From assembly GCF_013449685.1 (NCBI RefSeq), contig NZ_JACDSF010000020.1:31370-95369 (forward strand): a stretch of 64,000 nucleotides of DNA, given 5' to 3'. Positions 35,139-44,206 of this stretch are shown here, in pieces. The translations under genes and the position numbers were made by a program. Under the pieces are notes generated by a model, which did no database searches, was not told the DNA's origin, and was given only the letters and a program-made list of their open reading frames with translations. Within the stretch, counting starts at the first letter, position 1. The number at the start of each line of letters is the position of its first letter. This stretch comes from Pectobacterium brasiliense (lineage in GTDB: Bacteria > Pseudomonadota > Gammaproteobacteria > Enterobacterales > Enterobacteriaceae).

Positions 35139-37088
35139 ATGAAATTCCTTCATCACATCTCGATCCGTAGTAAGTTCATCCTTGCCCTTCTCCCACCCAT
35201 CCTTGCCCTCCTGTGGTTCAGTTTTTCGGGCGTGATAGAACGCCGCAGTACAGAAAATGAAATGATCCGTATGGAGAAGCTCATCACGCTGGCGCGCGAT
35301 GCAGGCGAGTACGTTCACCAGTTACAGCGTGAGCGCGGCTTGAGCGCAGGCTATTTTGGCAGTCAGGGGAAAAATTTTGGCCCGGAGCTTACCACGCAGC
35401 GGCAAGCCACCGATCGGGCACAGCAGGTGCTTGAGCAAACCGCCGCAAACCTGAGCCGTGCCGAGCTTGGGGATGCCGTCAGCGAGGAACTCGGGCGCGT
35501 CGCGCAGAAAATGCAACAGCTCGGAGAGCATCGCCGCAGTGTCGATAGCATATCGATACCCGTTGCCCAAGCCATCGGCTACTATTCCGATTCCATCAGC
35601 TATCTGCTGAATATCGTCGGGGATATGACTCATCTGGTCAGCGACGGCGGTATCGCCCAGCGGTTGGCGGCCTATTACAACCTACTAAACGTCAAAGAAC
35701 AGGCTGGGCTTGAACGCGCCGTGCTCTCCAACACATTCTCTGCCAATAGCTTTGCAGCCGGTATGTTCGAACGTCTGAACCAGATGATTGGCCGAGGAGA
35801 GGCCTATACCACGGCCTATAACATGTTCGCTAATCCCGAGCTGCGCAGGGCTTTTGAGCAGGCTCTCAACAATCCTTCTGCACAAAGCGCACTTCAGATG
35901 CGTAATAAGGCCATCGCTTCTCCTGGCGGCAATTTTGGTATCGATGCGAGCCAGTGGTTTAACCAACAAACGGCAAAAATCGATGAGTTGAAAAAGGTTG
36001 AACAGCTCGCCACCAACGACCTGACAGCACAGGTGAATACCTTAGCCGCCGATGCCCGCCAGTCCTGGATTAGCTATCTGGTCGGTGCGCTGGTTTCTCT
36101 GCTCATGGCACTCGGTCTGGCTTCCATGGTCATGCGCAGCATCAACGAGCAGCTTCAACAAACGCTGACGACCATTCGCGAGATGGGCGGGGATCTTACG
36201 CGCCGCCTGCGAGTGCCGGGAACCGACGAACTGTCGCAACTGAATGAGGCGTACAACACCTCACTGGAAAACATCGCCGATATGGTGGTGAGTATTAAGC
36301 GCAGCTCGCAAACGATCGGACAAGCCAGCAGCGAGATCGCCAACGGCAATCAGGATCTGGCGCAGCGTACCGAAGAGCAATCCGCTTCACTGGTGCAAAC
36401 CGCCAGCAGCATGGAAGAGATTACCGTTACGGTAAAACAAACCGCCGACTTTGCCGGACAGGCGCGTCAGTTGACAACCGAGGTGGATGAGCAGGCTCAT
36501 CGTGTCGGCACCATTACCGAGTCGGCCAGCGCTGCGATGGAAAAAATTCAGGACGCCAGCCAGCGGGTGAACGAGGTGGTTTCCGCCATTGATGCCATTG
36601 CCTTTCAGACTAACCTGCTGGCGCTGAACGCAGCAGTTGAGGCTGCACGAGCGGGGCAGCATGGCCGCGGGTTCTCTGTCGTCGCGGCGGAAGTACGTCA
36701 GCTGTCGCAGCGCAGTGCAGACGAAGCAGGCAAAATCCGCGCGCTCATCGCCGACAGTATTGCCAGCGTCAGCGAAGGGACAAAGCTGGTGAACCAATCG
36801 AACCGGGGGATTAACGATATCGTCGCAGGTACCCGTAAAGTGCGCGATCTGGTGAATGAAATCGCGGTCGCCGCCGATGAGCAATCGTTGGGCATCGCAC
36901 AAATTAACGAAGCGCTCAGCCAGCTAGAGATGGTCACGCAGCAGAATGCGACGCTGGTTTCTCAGGCTTCCGTTGCCAGCCAGTTACTGGATGAACAAGC
37001 GATTGAAATGGAATCGCTGGTCAGCCGCTTCAAGGTTGACGACAACGCACCGCCACAGCCTTTGCGGCAAGCGCTGTTATCAAGGTAG
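35139..37088 (+). CDS. methyl-accepting chemotaxis protein with nitrate/nitrite-sensing (NIT) domain
   Basis: This 649-residue chemoreceptor has a first membrane helix (about 13-30), a periplasmic NIT-type helical sensor beginning at ERRSTENEMIRMEKLITLAR and with the landmark QLQRERGLSAGYFGSQG, a second helix near 310-330, a HAMP domain, and the signalling tip DAIAFQTNLLALNAAVEAAR. NIT domains respond to nitrate and nitrite in characterised cases; the ligand here is inferred from the domain. The gene is monocistronic. Confidence 0.9.
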   Translation: MKFLHHISIRSKFILALLPPILALLWFSFSGVIERRSTENEMIRMEKLITLARDAGEYVHQLQRERGLSAGYFGSQGKNFGPELTTQRQATDRAQQVLEQTAANLSRAELGDAVSEELGRVAQKMQQLGEHRRSVDSISIPVAQAIGYYSDSISYLLNIVGDMTHLVSDGGIAQRLAAYYNLLNVKEQAGLERAVLSNTFSANSFAAGMFERLNQMIGRGEAYTTAYNMFANPELRRAFEQALNNPSAQSALQMRNKAIASPGGNFGIDASQWFNQQTAKIDELKKVEQLATNDLTAQVNTLAADARQSWISYLVGALVSLLMALGLASMVMRSINEQLQQTLTTIREMGGDLTRRLRVPGTDELSQLNEAYNTSLENIADMVVSIKRSSQTIGQASSEIANGNQDLAQRTEEQSASLVQTASSMEEITVTVKQTADFAGQARQLTTEVDEQAHRVGTITESASAAMEKIQDASQRVNEVVSAIDAIAFQTNLLALNAAVEAARAGQHGRGFSVVAAEVRQLSQRSADEAGKIRALIADSIASVSEGTKLVNQSNRGINDIVAGTRKVRDLVNEIAVAADEQSLGIAQINEALSQLEMVTQQNATLVSQASVASQLLDEQAIEMESLVSRFKVDDNAPPQPLRQALLSR

Positions 37089-37123
37089 GCCATAAAAGAG
37101 ACCTGCCCCATAGAAAACATCAC

Positions 37124-37151
37124 GACAGCGCCTGCAACGGAGGGCGCTGTC
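37124..37151. terminator. hairpin after NIT chemoreceptor gene
   Basis: GACAGCGCC and GGCGCTGTC form a perfect 9-bp stem 35 bases after the stop. No T-run follows on either strand, so factor-independent function is uncertain. Confidence 0.4.
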
Positions 37152-37283
37152 GCTTATCAGCAACGTTCATTTCGCCCAGTACGAAGGCAAACAAATAAAT
37201 CTGCCAGCCACCCCGTCCAACCTGTTACAAATGGCATACCATCGTGAGCATATTTTTTGGGCACGGGGATAGAAAGTAACGAA

Positions 37284-38636
37284 TCAGCCACCAAACAAAA
37301 ACAGATCAATGTACGGGCTTTTACGTGAAATAACGTGCGGATTTTCATCAAGCAGCGTCCGTAAGCGTACCTGCTGTCGGGTATTTGGTAACATGCCCGA
37401 ACGGTTGAACCGCTGTACCCAGTACGCCACGCCAGCCTGCGTGAGTGCAGTATTCTCTGACTTAGCGTTATCCAGCAGGAACACCAGCCAATCCCATTTA
37501 TTCAGCTTGTGCGCGAGAAAGTAATACACCTCAACGTGTTCTCTGGAAGACGCGCTGTCCAGACAACATTGAAGCTCAGACAGCGACAGATAAATTTTCT
37601 GCTGGTAAAACAGCTTCCGTGCCACCTTCGTAATAGCAATCGAAGGATTGCGCAGAGAATCCAGCAGTCGCTCACGTGCATCGTCACCCGTACGCAGAAT
37701 AAGAATGCGCAACGCACTGTAGTAAAGGCTGGGATAACGTTCGTCCAGATTGCGCTCCGCCAGCGCCACAATGCCGTCATAACGATGCTCATCCAGCCCC
37801 CAGAGCGTGATTTTGCGCACGGCAACGGTACTCACCCGATCCAATGACGCAAGATAATGCGCAACCGGATCGTCGTTTCGTTCGCGCAGTAGCGCTGAGG
37901 CTCGCTGACGCACCAATGCATTCTTATCAAACAATAAGGCGATCAGTTGAGACTCAGATACGGGGAATGCGTTGTCTATCACGTACTGCAACGCCACCTG
38001 CTTGATGGGGGCGAACGAGTCTTTCAACAGAATGGTCAACACGTCGTGATCGACGTCCTTGTCCGCACTCAGCAAATACCGCGCCGCGTTCGCCCTGACT
38101 AACGGATCGTGATGCAGCATCGCCTGCTCAAAGATCTGCTTCAACGGGAAGCGCTCACGCTCAGCCAGAATATCCAATGATAGTCGGGCAACGGTTTTGT
38201 CTTCCGAACACAACCCCGCGAATAGCGACGGCGCGTGCGCCTCCTCAGACAGAAAGCTCACAATCTCATCCACCAGCGGCTGATGATCTTCCCGCTGACA
38301 CTGCAACAACCAGAAGATGGCAGGCAAATTGGCGATAAAAGATGCGGTATTGTTCGGTGTTAACAGCAGCCGCACGCTCTGTTTAGCCGCCCAGCGTACC
38401 GGTTCCGCCCAATCGTTTACTCGTTCAATCAGCGCGGGCAATGCAGAGACCTCGTCCATGAAGCCCAGACACAGCACCGCACGCTGCCGAATATGCCCGT
38501 TATAGTGACGCGTGAGCGTTATCAGGTGTGATGCCGAACCCAGAGCATCAGCCTGCGCGGGCTGATAATAGTTATCTGGTGAGGCCACCAGCTTTTCCAA
38601 CTGTTGCAGGAGTAAATCGTGCGATGCCATATTCAC
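37284..38636 (-). CDS. HEAT-repeat protein encoded downstream of rtcB
   Basis: This 450-residue, largely alpha-helical protein is built of about ten HEAT-like units; recognisable ones include RQRAVLCLGFMDEVSALPAL, DPLVRANAARYLLS and VRQRASALLRERNDDPVAHY. There is no signal peptide or catalytic motif. It starts 10 bases after the rtcB stop, so it is in the same sigma-54/RtcR-controlled operon and takes the place of rtcA, the RNA cyclase gene found in E. coli. A role as a scaffold or adaptor in RNA repair is inferred from the operon only. Its weak codon and GC difference from rtcB is not striking. Confidence 0.75.
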   Translation of the reverse strand: MNMASHDLLLQQLEKLVASPDNYYQPAQADALGSASHLITLTRHYNGHIRQRAVLCLGFMDEVSALPALIERVNDWAEPVRWAAKQSVRLLLTPNNTASFIANLPAIFWLLQCQREDHQPLVDEIVSFLSEEAHAPSLFAGLCSEDKTVARLSLDILAERERFPLKQIFEQAMLHHDPLVRANAARYLLSADKDVDHDVLTILLKDSFAPIKQVALQYVIDNAFPVSESQLIALLFDKNALVRQRASALLRERNDDPVAHYLASLDRVSTVAVRKITLWGLDEHRYDGIVALAERNLDERYPSLYYSALRILILRTGDDARERLLDSLRNPSIAITKVARKLFYQQKIYLSLSELQCCLDSASSREHVEVYYFLAHKLNKWDWLVFLLDNAKSENTALTQAGVAYWVQRFNRSGMLPNTRQQVRLRTLLDENPHVISRKSPYIDLFLFGG

Positions 38637-38646
38637 TGCCCTCTTC

Positions 38647-39867
38647 TTATCCTTTCACACACACCACCTGACGCAGCGTGTGCACAATTTCCACCAGCGA
38701 TGACTGTGCCGCCATCACCTTATCGATATCTTTGTACGCCATCGGGATTTCATCGATAACGTCGCTGTCTTTTCTGCACTCGACGTGTGCGGTCGCGCGA
38801 ATCTGGTCTTCTACGGTGAAGCGTTTTTTCGCGGCGGTACGGCTCATCGTTCTTCCCGCACCGTGGCTACAGGAACAGAAGCTCTCTTCGTTCCCCAATC
38901 CGCGCACGATAAAGCTCTTTGCGCCCATCGACCCCGGAATAATCCCCATTTGGCCTTTCTGCGCCGACACCGCGCCTTTACGGGTGATCAGCACCGATTC
39001 ACCAAAGTGCGTTTCGCGCTGCACATAGTTATGGTGGCAGTTCACACCTTCCTGCTGGGTGGTAAACGGCTTTGTCACAATGCGAGACAGCGCCGCCAGC
39101 GTATGCGACATCATCACTTCACGGTTATGACGAGCAAAATCCTGTGCCCATTCCACCGCTTCAATGTAATCGTCAAAGTGCAGGCTTCCTTCCTCGAAAT
39201 ACGCCAGATTACGGTCCGGCAGATTCGCGATGTGCTGCTGCATATCTTCCTGCGCCAGCTTGATGAACAGCGACCCAATCGCGTTCCCTACACCACGTGA
39301 CCCGCTGTGCAACATCACCCACACGCGATCCACTTCATCCAGACAGATTTCAATAAAGTGGTTACCCGTTCCTAATGTTCCCAGATGCTGATAGTTGTTG
39401 GTTTTCAGCAACTGTGGGTATTTATCCGTCAAACGTTTAAAACGCGGTGCCAGCAGTGACCAGTGCGTATCCACCGTTTGCGGCGGGTTCTGCCAGGAAC
39501 CGACATCGCGTTTAGAACGCGTGACGCTACGCCCGTGCGGAACAGCCTGTTCAATCGCGCTACGCAGTCCCATCAGATTATCCGGTAGATCGTTGGCAAC
39601 CAGTGACGTACGCACCGCAATCATCCCGCAACCGATATCCACACCGACCGCCGCCGGGATAATCGCGCCACACGTGGGTATCACGCTACCAATCGTCGAT
39701 CCTTTTCCCAGATGCACATCCGGCATCACCGCCAGATGTTTAAAAATGAACGGCATTTTGGCCGTATTCAGCAACTGGTCACGAGCTTCCGGCTCCACAA
39801 GCACGCCCTGCGTCCACATTTTTACCGGTGCGCTATTCACGGGCGACATCATGTCGTAATCCTGCAT
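38647..39867 (-). CDS. rtcB: RNA-splicing ligase RtcB
   Basis: RtcB joins RNA 2',3'-cyclic phosphate ends to 5'-OH ends using GTP and manganese. With the ATG at 39867 it has 406 residues (408 in E. coli), beginning MQDYDMMSPVNSAPVKMW and preceded by GGAAGAAATGAAA; upstream in-frame ATGs to 39888 have poorer spacing. Key residues are visible: GVDIGCGM, the HLGTLGTGNHFIE motif, HSGSRG, and the SCSHGAGR motif that carries the guanylylated histidine. A sigma-54 promoter lies about 55 bases upstream. Confidence 0.96.
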   Translation of the reverse strand: MQDYDMMSPVNSAPVKMWTQGVLVEPEARDQLLNTAKMPFIFKHLAVMPDVHLGKGSTIGSVIPTCGAIIPAAVGVDIGCGMIAVRTSLVANDLPDNLMGLRSAIEQAVPHGRSVTRSKRDVGSWQNPPQTVDTHWSLLAPRFKRLTDKYPQLLKTNNYQHLGTLGTGNHFIEICLDEVDRVWVMLHSGSRGVGNAIGSLFIKLAQEDMQQHIANLPDRNLAYFEEGSLHFDDYIEAVEWAQDFARHNREVMMSHTLAALSRIVTKPFTTQQEGVNCHHNYVQRETHFGESVLITRKGAVSAQKGQMGIIPGSMGAKSFIVRGLGNEESFCSCSHGAGRTMSRTAAKKRFTVEDQIRATAHVECRKDSDVIDEIPMAYKDIDKVMAAQSSLVEIVHTLRQVVCVKG

Positions 39868-39920
39868 TTTCATTTCTTCCATTTTCATTCTCTTTGTTTG
39901 TCATTATTCGCTATAGGTAT

Positions 39921-39936
39921 TGCCAAAGGCGTGCCA
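39921..39936 (-). promoter_or_regulatory. sigma-54 promoter of rtcB
   Basis: On the minus strand TGGCACGCCTTTGGCA matches the sigma-54 consensus TGGCACG-N4-TTGCA with a single change, with GG and GC spaced correctly. RtcR, a sigma-54 activator, is encoded divergently. E. coli rtcBA is controlled the same way. Confidence 0.85.
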
Positions 39937-40072
39937 GCTTTCTGAAAAAGACAAAATAAAAACATAACCAATTGATAATTAATAGTTAAAAAACAAAACA
40001 TGCAAACTGGCAACGAAACAAAATAACCGATAAATTTATCCCACAGGATAGTAATTTATAGAAAGGTATAGT

Positions 40073-41680
40073 ATGAAGCGTCGCGTCGTCATTGGTGTGC
40101 TGGGTACCACGCTGGACAAACGAGGTAAACGAGAAAATCGCTGGACGAAATGGCGGCCTACCGTCGGCCTGTGCCAACAGCCAGATTTTCCGGTCGACCG
40201 TCTGGAACTGCTGTACCAGTCACGCAACGAAGGAATGGCACAGCAGGTGGCAGAGGATATCGCCGTGGTGTCACCCGCCACGCGGGTCACGCTTCAGGCC
40301 GTTGAACTGCGCGATCCGTGGAATCTGGAAGAGGTCTACAGCGCCTTTCTGGACTTTGCGAGCCGCTACCCGTTCGATACCGAGAACGAAGAGTATTTCG
40401 TTCATATCACCACCGGCACTCACGTCGTGCAGATTTGCTGGTTCCTGCTGACCGAAGCCCGCTACCTGCCCGCCAAGCTGCTGCAAACCGCACCGGGGGA
40501 GAAAGCGGATCGTCCCGCACCGCAGGGCATCTACTCCGTTATCGATCTGGATCTTAGCCGCTACGCGACCCTCACCAGTCGTTTCCAACACGAGCAGGAG
40601 CGCTCCGTCTCGTTCTTGAAATCGGGTATAGAAACGCGCAATGCCACGTTCAACGCACTGATCGACCAGATTGAACGCGTCGCACTGCGTTCCACCGCAC
40701 CGATGCTCTTAACTGGCCCAACGGGGGCGGGGAAATCCTTTCTGGCTCAACGCATCTATCAGCTACGCCAGTCCCGCCATCTGGTCAGCGGTCGATTTGT
40801 CGCGGTTAACTGCGCCACGCTGCGTGGCGATAACGCGATGTCGACACTGTTCGGCCACGTAAAAGGGGCGTTTACTGGTGCGTTACAGGCGAGAACCGGA
40901 CTGCTACGTGAAGCGGACGGCGGGATGCTGTTTCTGGATGAGATCGCCGAACTCGGGCTCGATGAACAAGCGATGCTGCTCAAAGCCATTGAAGAAAAAC
41001 GCTTTTTACCCTTTGGCTCAGATAAAGAAGTCAGCAGCGATTTCCAACTGATCGCTGGCACACACCGCAACCTGCACGAGTGGATTGCACAGGGCAAATT
41101 CCGTGAAGATCTCTACGCCCGTATCAATATGTGGACCTTCCCTCTACCGGGGCTGGCGGAGCGTCGGGAAGATATCGAACCGAATATTGACTACGAACTC
41201 CAGCGCTTCACACGCGATCACCAAACGCAGATCCGCTTCGATAAAGACGCACGGCAGCGCTATCTCACGTTTGCCTGCTCATCGCAGGCCGCGTGGCGCG
41301 GCAACTTCCGCGAACTCGGCTCCTCCATCGCCCGCATGGCGACGCTGGCCGAGCAAGGCCGCATCACCGTGGCACTGGTAGAGGAAGAAATCACGCGCCT
41401 GCGGACCAATTGGCAAAGCGCTGCGCCAGCAACCGTGCTATCACCCAAATTACCGCCCGAACTCGCTAAGATCGACCTCAATAACCTCGACCTCTTCGAA
41501 CAGCGCCAGCTTGAAACCGTGCTCGACGTCTGTCGTACCGCTAATTCGCTCTCCGAAGCCGGTCGCCGCCTGTTCGCCGTTTCACGCCAGCAAAAACAAA
41601 AGCCTAACGACGCTGACCGACTGCGTAAGTATCTGGCACGTTTTGGGCTGAGCTGGGAGGCGTTGAAGCGGGACAGGTAA
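40073..41680 (+). CDS. rtcR: sigma-54-dependent transcriptional activator RtcR
   Basis: RtcR activates the rtc operon when its N-terminal domain senses an RNA-end signal. The 535-residue protein has the RtcR N-terminal CARF-like domain (VVIGVLGTTLDKRGKRENRW, about 4-180, with HITTGTHVVQICWFLL), an AAA+ domain with GPTGAGKSFLAQ (about 216), the GAFTGA motif (KGAFTGALQ) that contacts sigma-54 and GMLFLDEIAELGL, then a C-terminal region with a likely DNA-binding helix pair. Length is the same as in E. coli. It is divergent from rtcB over about 200 bases. Confidence 0.95.
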   Translation: MKRRVVIGVLGTTLDKRGKRENRWTKWRPTVGLCQQPDFPVDRLELLYQSRNEGMAQQVAEDIAVVSPATRVTLQAVELRDPWNLEEVYSAFLDFASRYPFDTENEEYFVHITTGTHVVQICWFLLTEARYLPAKLLQTAPGEKADRPAPQGIYSVIDLDLSRYATLTSRFQHEQERSVSFLKSGIETRNATFNALIDQIERVALRSTAPMLLTGPTGAGKSFLAQRIYQLRQSRHLVSGRFVAVNCATLRGDNAMSTLFGHVKGAFTGALQARTGLLREADGGMLFLDEIAELGLDEQAMLLKAIEEKRFLPFGSDKEVSSDFQLIAGTHRNLHEWIAQGKFREDLYARINMWTFPLPGLAERREDIEPNIDYELQRFTRDHQTQIRFDKDARQRYLTFACSSQAAWRGNFRELGSSIARMATLAEQGRITVALVEEEITRLRTNWQSAAPATVLSPKLPPELAKIDLNNLDLFEQRQLETVLDVCRTANSLSEAGRRLFAVSRQQKQKPNDADRLRKYLARFGLSWEALKRDR

Positions 41681-41721
41681 CACAAAATCCACAGAACACT
41701 TTCTATCCAGTTAACTTGACG

Positions 41722-41747
41722 AAATATCTAAAATATTAGATATTTCA
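41722..41747. promoter_or_regulatory. perfect 11-bp inverted repeat before antitoxin gene
   Basis: GAAATATCTAA and TTAGATATTTC are separated by four bases and lie 26 bases before the antitoxin ATG. It is the probable autoregulatory operator of the helix-turn-helix antitoxin. GAGATAAGGAGG-like sequence just before the ATG is a strong ribosome-binding site. Confidence 0.75.
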
Positions 41748-41773
41748 TTTACTGAGATAAGGAGGTAAACATT

Positions 41774-42091
41774 ATGGCGCTAAAATTCTACGAAAGCCCG
41801 TTTCATGTAACGCATGACGCTGAGATTGCCAGCAAGATGGCAATGAAAATGGATTTATCAATCATGATTACTCATTTAATCAAAGAGAAAGGCTGGACAC
41901 AAAAAGAGGCAGCGGAAAAACTGGGCATCAGCCAGTCGCGCGTTTCAGAACTGAAAAATGCCAAGATTGAGCTTTTCACTATTGACGCCATGTTCGACAT
42001 GCTGGATGCACTCGGTTTCCGCGCGAAGATGTCGATGCCAAGCCTACATCAGGCATCAATCGCTATAACTGAAATCGAATCAGCAGGCTAA
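41774..42091 (+). CDS. HigA-type helix-turn-helix antitoxin
   Basis: The 105-residue protein has an XRE-type helix-turn-helix at about 30-85: LIKEKGWTQKEAAEKLGISQ then SRVSELKNAKIELFTIDAMF. Such proteins neutralise HigB/RelE-type toxins and repress their own promoter. It has a perfect inverted repeat upstream. Unusually, the toxin-like gene lies on the opposite strand, tail to tail, sharing 4 bases with this gene's 3' end. Confidence 0.8.
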   Translation: MALKFYESPFHVTHDAEIASKMAMKMDLSIMITHLIKEKGWTQKEAAEKLGISQSRVSELKNAKIELFTIDAMFDMLDALGFRAKMSMPSLHQASIAITEIESAG

Positions 42092-42441
42092 CGTTTTTTA
42101 CAGCGTTCAGTCTCCCTGACATCAGCCATAAGCGCTTTTAGCCGTTGTTCGGCCACCTCCTTAGCTTTACGATCAACGCCGTTGGTCGTTTTCTTAAAGG
42201 AATGCAAAACCACTACGGTATCAAGATATTTGGCAACATAGACACATCGATATGCAGGACTACCGTTTATCTTTAGTTCGATAACGCCGATACCAACCCC
42301 ATCGAGGAAATCAATTGGCGATTTAGGATCTTGCCCATACTGAATGAGGCGCAAGTCTTTTCCAAATTCACCTTGTATATCAGCAGGAAGCGCTCGATAT
42401 TCCCTTTCAGCAGCATCGTTAACAAATGCGAACTTTTTCAA
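42088..42441 (-). CDS. HigB/Gp49-type toxin (TTG start)
   Basis: This 117-residue protein resembles the phage-derived Gp49/HigB group of the RelE superfamily: an N-terminal VNDAAEREYRALPADIQGEFG helix region (two parts), the central GIGVIELKINGSPAYRCVYVAK strand pattern with the Arg-Cys-Val-Tyr core, and VVLHSFKKTTNGVDRKAKEVA, the HSF-KK motif of the family. The start codon is TTG with AGGGGA six bases upstream. It is convergent with the antitoxin gene rather than co-transcribed, an atypical layout. Confidence 0.78.
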   Translation of the reverse strand: MKKFAFVNDAAEREYRALPADIQGEFGKDLRLIQYGQDPKSPIDFLDGVGIGVIELKINGSPAYRCVYVAKYLDTVVVLHSFKKTTNGVDRKAKEVAEQRLKALMADVRETERCKKR

Positions 42442-42858
42442 GACAATCCCCTGTCACTATTTCCCGCAAACACCGAAATATCCTTTACTACAGCCAATTA
42501 AAATAAAAGAACAATCCTACTTATTTCCAAAACCAAAGCGACTTCTGCGGACTCCATTCCAAAACACGCTGTAACTCTACTGTAAATCCATCCACCCTAT
42601 TCCACGTTTTCCGCCGTTGGAATACAGTCTCTGTGCTGCGGCAACATCCGCAACCGGGCTTGGAACCCCGACTATCTAGAACTGAAAACGCTTTGTTTTT
42701 TCAGGGGCTACGTGCACACTCTAATCCGTGGCTCAGGCAGGGCAACCGCAAGGTTGGCCGGTCGCTAGATCCGGTGTTCCAATCCTGTCTGGGTCACACC
42801 TTTAGTTTGGAACCTGAGGGCGTGATGAAATAACTATCTAGCTATGGAAGATTCAAAC
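42442..42858. other. P4-like leader remnant between toxin and small gene
   Basis: This 417-base gap holds a structured stretch at about 42625-42800 with CTGCGGCAACATCCGCAACC, GGCAACCGCAAGGTTGGCC and GTCGCTAGATCCGGTGTTCC, a pattern seen before ash/icd-like genes of P4-like satellites. No integrase is found nearby. Confidence 0.45.
42633..42833 (+). other. P4-like Ash-type open frame, doubtful
   Basis: A 66-codon frame (containing QGNRKVGRSLDPVFQ) runs through the structured segment. The GNRKVGR motif is reminiscent of Ash-family frames in P4-like elements. There is no good ribosome-binding site and the RNA structure may be the functional part. It is listed as a possible coding frame only. Confidence 0.3.
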
Positions 42859-43194
42859 ATGACGGACACTCACGCCACACCCGCTGACAGCACCATTACC
42901 ATTTTCCGCGACCTGATCGCCAGCCTGCCTTTCGCGCAGTTAGATGACATTCAGCTCTGCGACCTCGGCGCGATTGCCGCCGAATCGGTCGAAGGCCTGT
43001 GCCACGGCCTTCATTACCTCGGCGACACGCTACAAAATGACATTGAACTGCCGCAAGAAAGCCTCAGCCAGCTCGGTGCGTGCCTCAACGCCACCGCACA
43101 CCTGATTCCGGCACTGCTGGAAATGTGCGAACAGGCGGAACGCCATATGCGAACAGTGACGCCAGCAAATGATGCGCGGCTTACCACGCAGTAA
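42859..43194 (+). CDS. small satellite-associated protein of unknown function
   Basis: This 111-residue, mainly helical acidic protein (TIFRDLIASLPFAQLDDIQL, then LCHGLHYLGDTLQNDIE) has no recognised domain. ATG at 42859 follows GGAAGATTCAAAC, a proper site; an in-frame ATG at 42844 is less likely. Similar small genes occur behind ash/icd-like leaders in P4-like elements, so it is probably a relic of such an element. Confidence 0.5.
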   Translation: MTDTHATPADSTITIFRDLIASLPFAQLDDIQLCDLGAIAAESVEGLCHGLHYLGDTLQNDIELPQESLSQLGACLNATAHLIPALLEMCEQAERHMRTVTPANDARLTTQ

Positions 43195-43331
43195 AAACAA
43201 TCTGTTAGGCCACATAGGGTGATAGTATTTGCCCTCTAACTTTCCCTCTATAAGGGAAGAGGACAAGCTCGGCACTGCCCATCAACTGAACAAAAAATAG
43301 ACAATTTTGATGCAGGCCTGTTGAAAACAAA

Positions 43332-43364
43332 AAAGCGCTAATGTCATTCATACATTAGCGCTTT
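43332..43364 (-). terminator. strong terminator of the envelope operon
   Basis: AAAGCGCTAATGT and ACATTAGCGCTTT form a perfect 13-bp stem with a 7-base loop. On the minus strand TTTTGTTTTC follows, 12 bases beyond the stop of the vWA-like gene. Confidence 0.85.
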
Positions 43365-43375
43365 CAGTAGGAAAA

Positions 43376-44206
43376 TTACTTCAGATCAACCGTCAATTCA
43401 GGAGCACCGAAACTCACCACAGTAGCTTTCGACGCTGTGAAGTATTGTCGCCAGAAGGCTTCAAGCTGCTGCATGATCTTGCCGGATCGATAGTTGTTTT
43501 TTGAATCCGTATCGATCAGCCCCGCCCCTGCGATATACACATTCGCACTGGTGAAATCCGCCACCAAATTTTGCTTCCCAGCACGTGCCATCTCTTTTTC
43601 CGGCTCTAACAGACGAATACTGTTGTTGCTGTAAAAGCTACCAAATTCGCTATTTTCCAGCATATCGGACACCAGCAGAATCGTTTTACTGGCAGCAGAG
43701 GTCTCTTTCAGATCATCACCAATGCGCTTGAGGCTATCCATAATCTCGCTTTTGGCGATGTTATCCCCGCGTTCGGCGAAACTTTCTGCCATTTTCTTCC
43801 CGATGTTTTGTGCAAAAAACTGCCTTTGCTGTACAAGACAACCATCCAGTGATTTCAGGCTATCCATACCCAGACTGTTGCGCACCTTTTGATCGGTAAA
43901 CGGCATTTCCAGCTTGCCGTCAAACACGCGCTTCATGTAGTTATCCTGCAACAGCGCCGAGAACTGATACATCACGACATGATCGCCAGGCTGCACGTAA
44001 CGAACTACCTGATTCCAGACCGATTTTTTCAGCTCAACAGGCACTTTGACTGTCTGGTCAACAATCACTACCAGTTCCCGACCACTATCAGCTGGGCGAT
44101 GTTGATCCAGTTTGGCAAAACTGTAGCAACTGGGGATATCGTTACGTTCTACAGCCTGCGACACACAGGTTACCCCCAGCAACAGCAGCGAAAGTAGCGT
44201 CCTCAT
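43376..44206 (-). CDS. secreted vWA-like protein, third gene of envelope operon
   Basis: The 276-residue protein was not recognised by name. It has a signal peptide (RTLLSLLLLGVTCVSQA, cleavage near residue 18) and so acts in the periplasm. The core resembles a von Willebrand A fold: a first strand ELVVIVDQTVKV (Asp50) and a later strand KTILLVSDMLENSEFGSFY, though the MIDAS motif DxSxS is not intact (DQTVK). It overlaps the preceding gene as ATGA and is followed by a strong terminator, so it ends the three-gene unit. Confidence 0.6.
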   Translation of the reverse strand: MRTLLSLLLLGVTCVSQAVERNDIPSCYSFAKLDQHRPADSGRELVVIVDQTVKVPVELKKSVWNQVVRYVQPGDHVVMYQFSALLQDNYMKRVFDGKLEMPFTDQKVRNSLGMDSLKSLDGCLVQQRQFFAQNIGKKMAESFAERGDNIAKSEIMDSLKRIGDDLKETSAASKTILLVSDMLENSEFGSFYSNNSIRLLEPEKEMARAGKQNLVADFTSANVYIAGAGLIDTDSKNNYRSGKIMQQLEAFWRQYFTASKATVVSFGAPELTVDLK

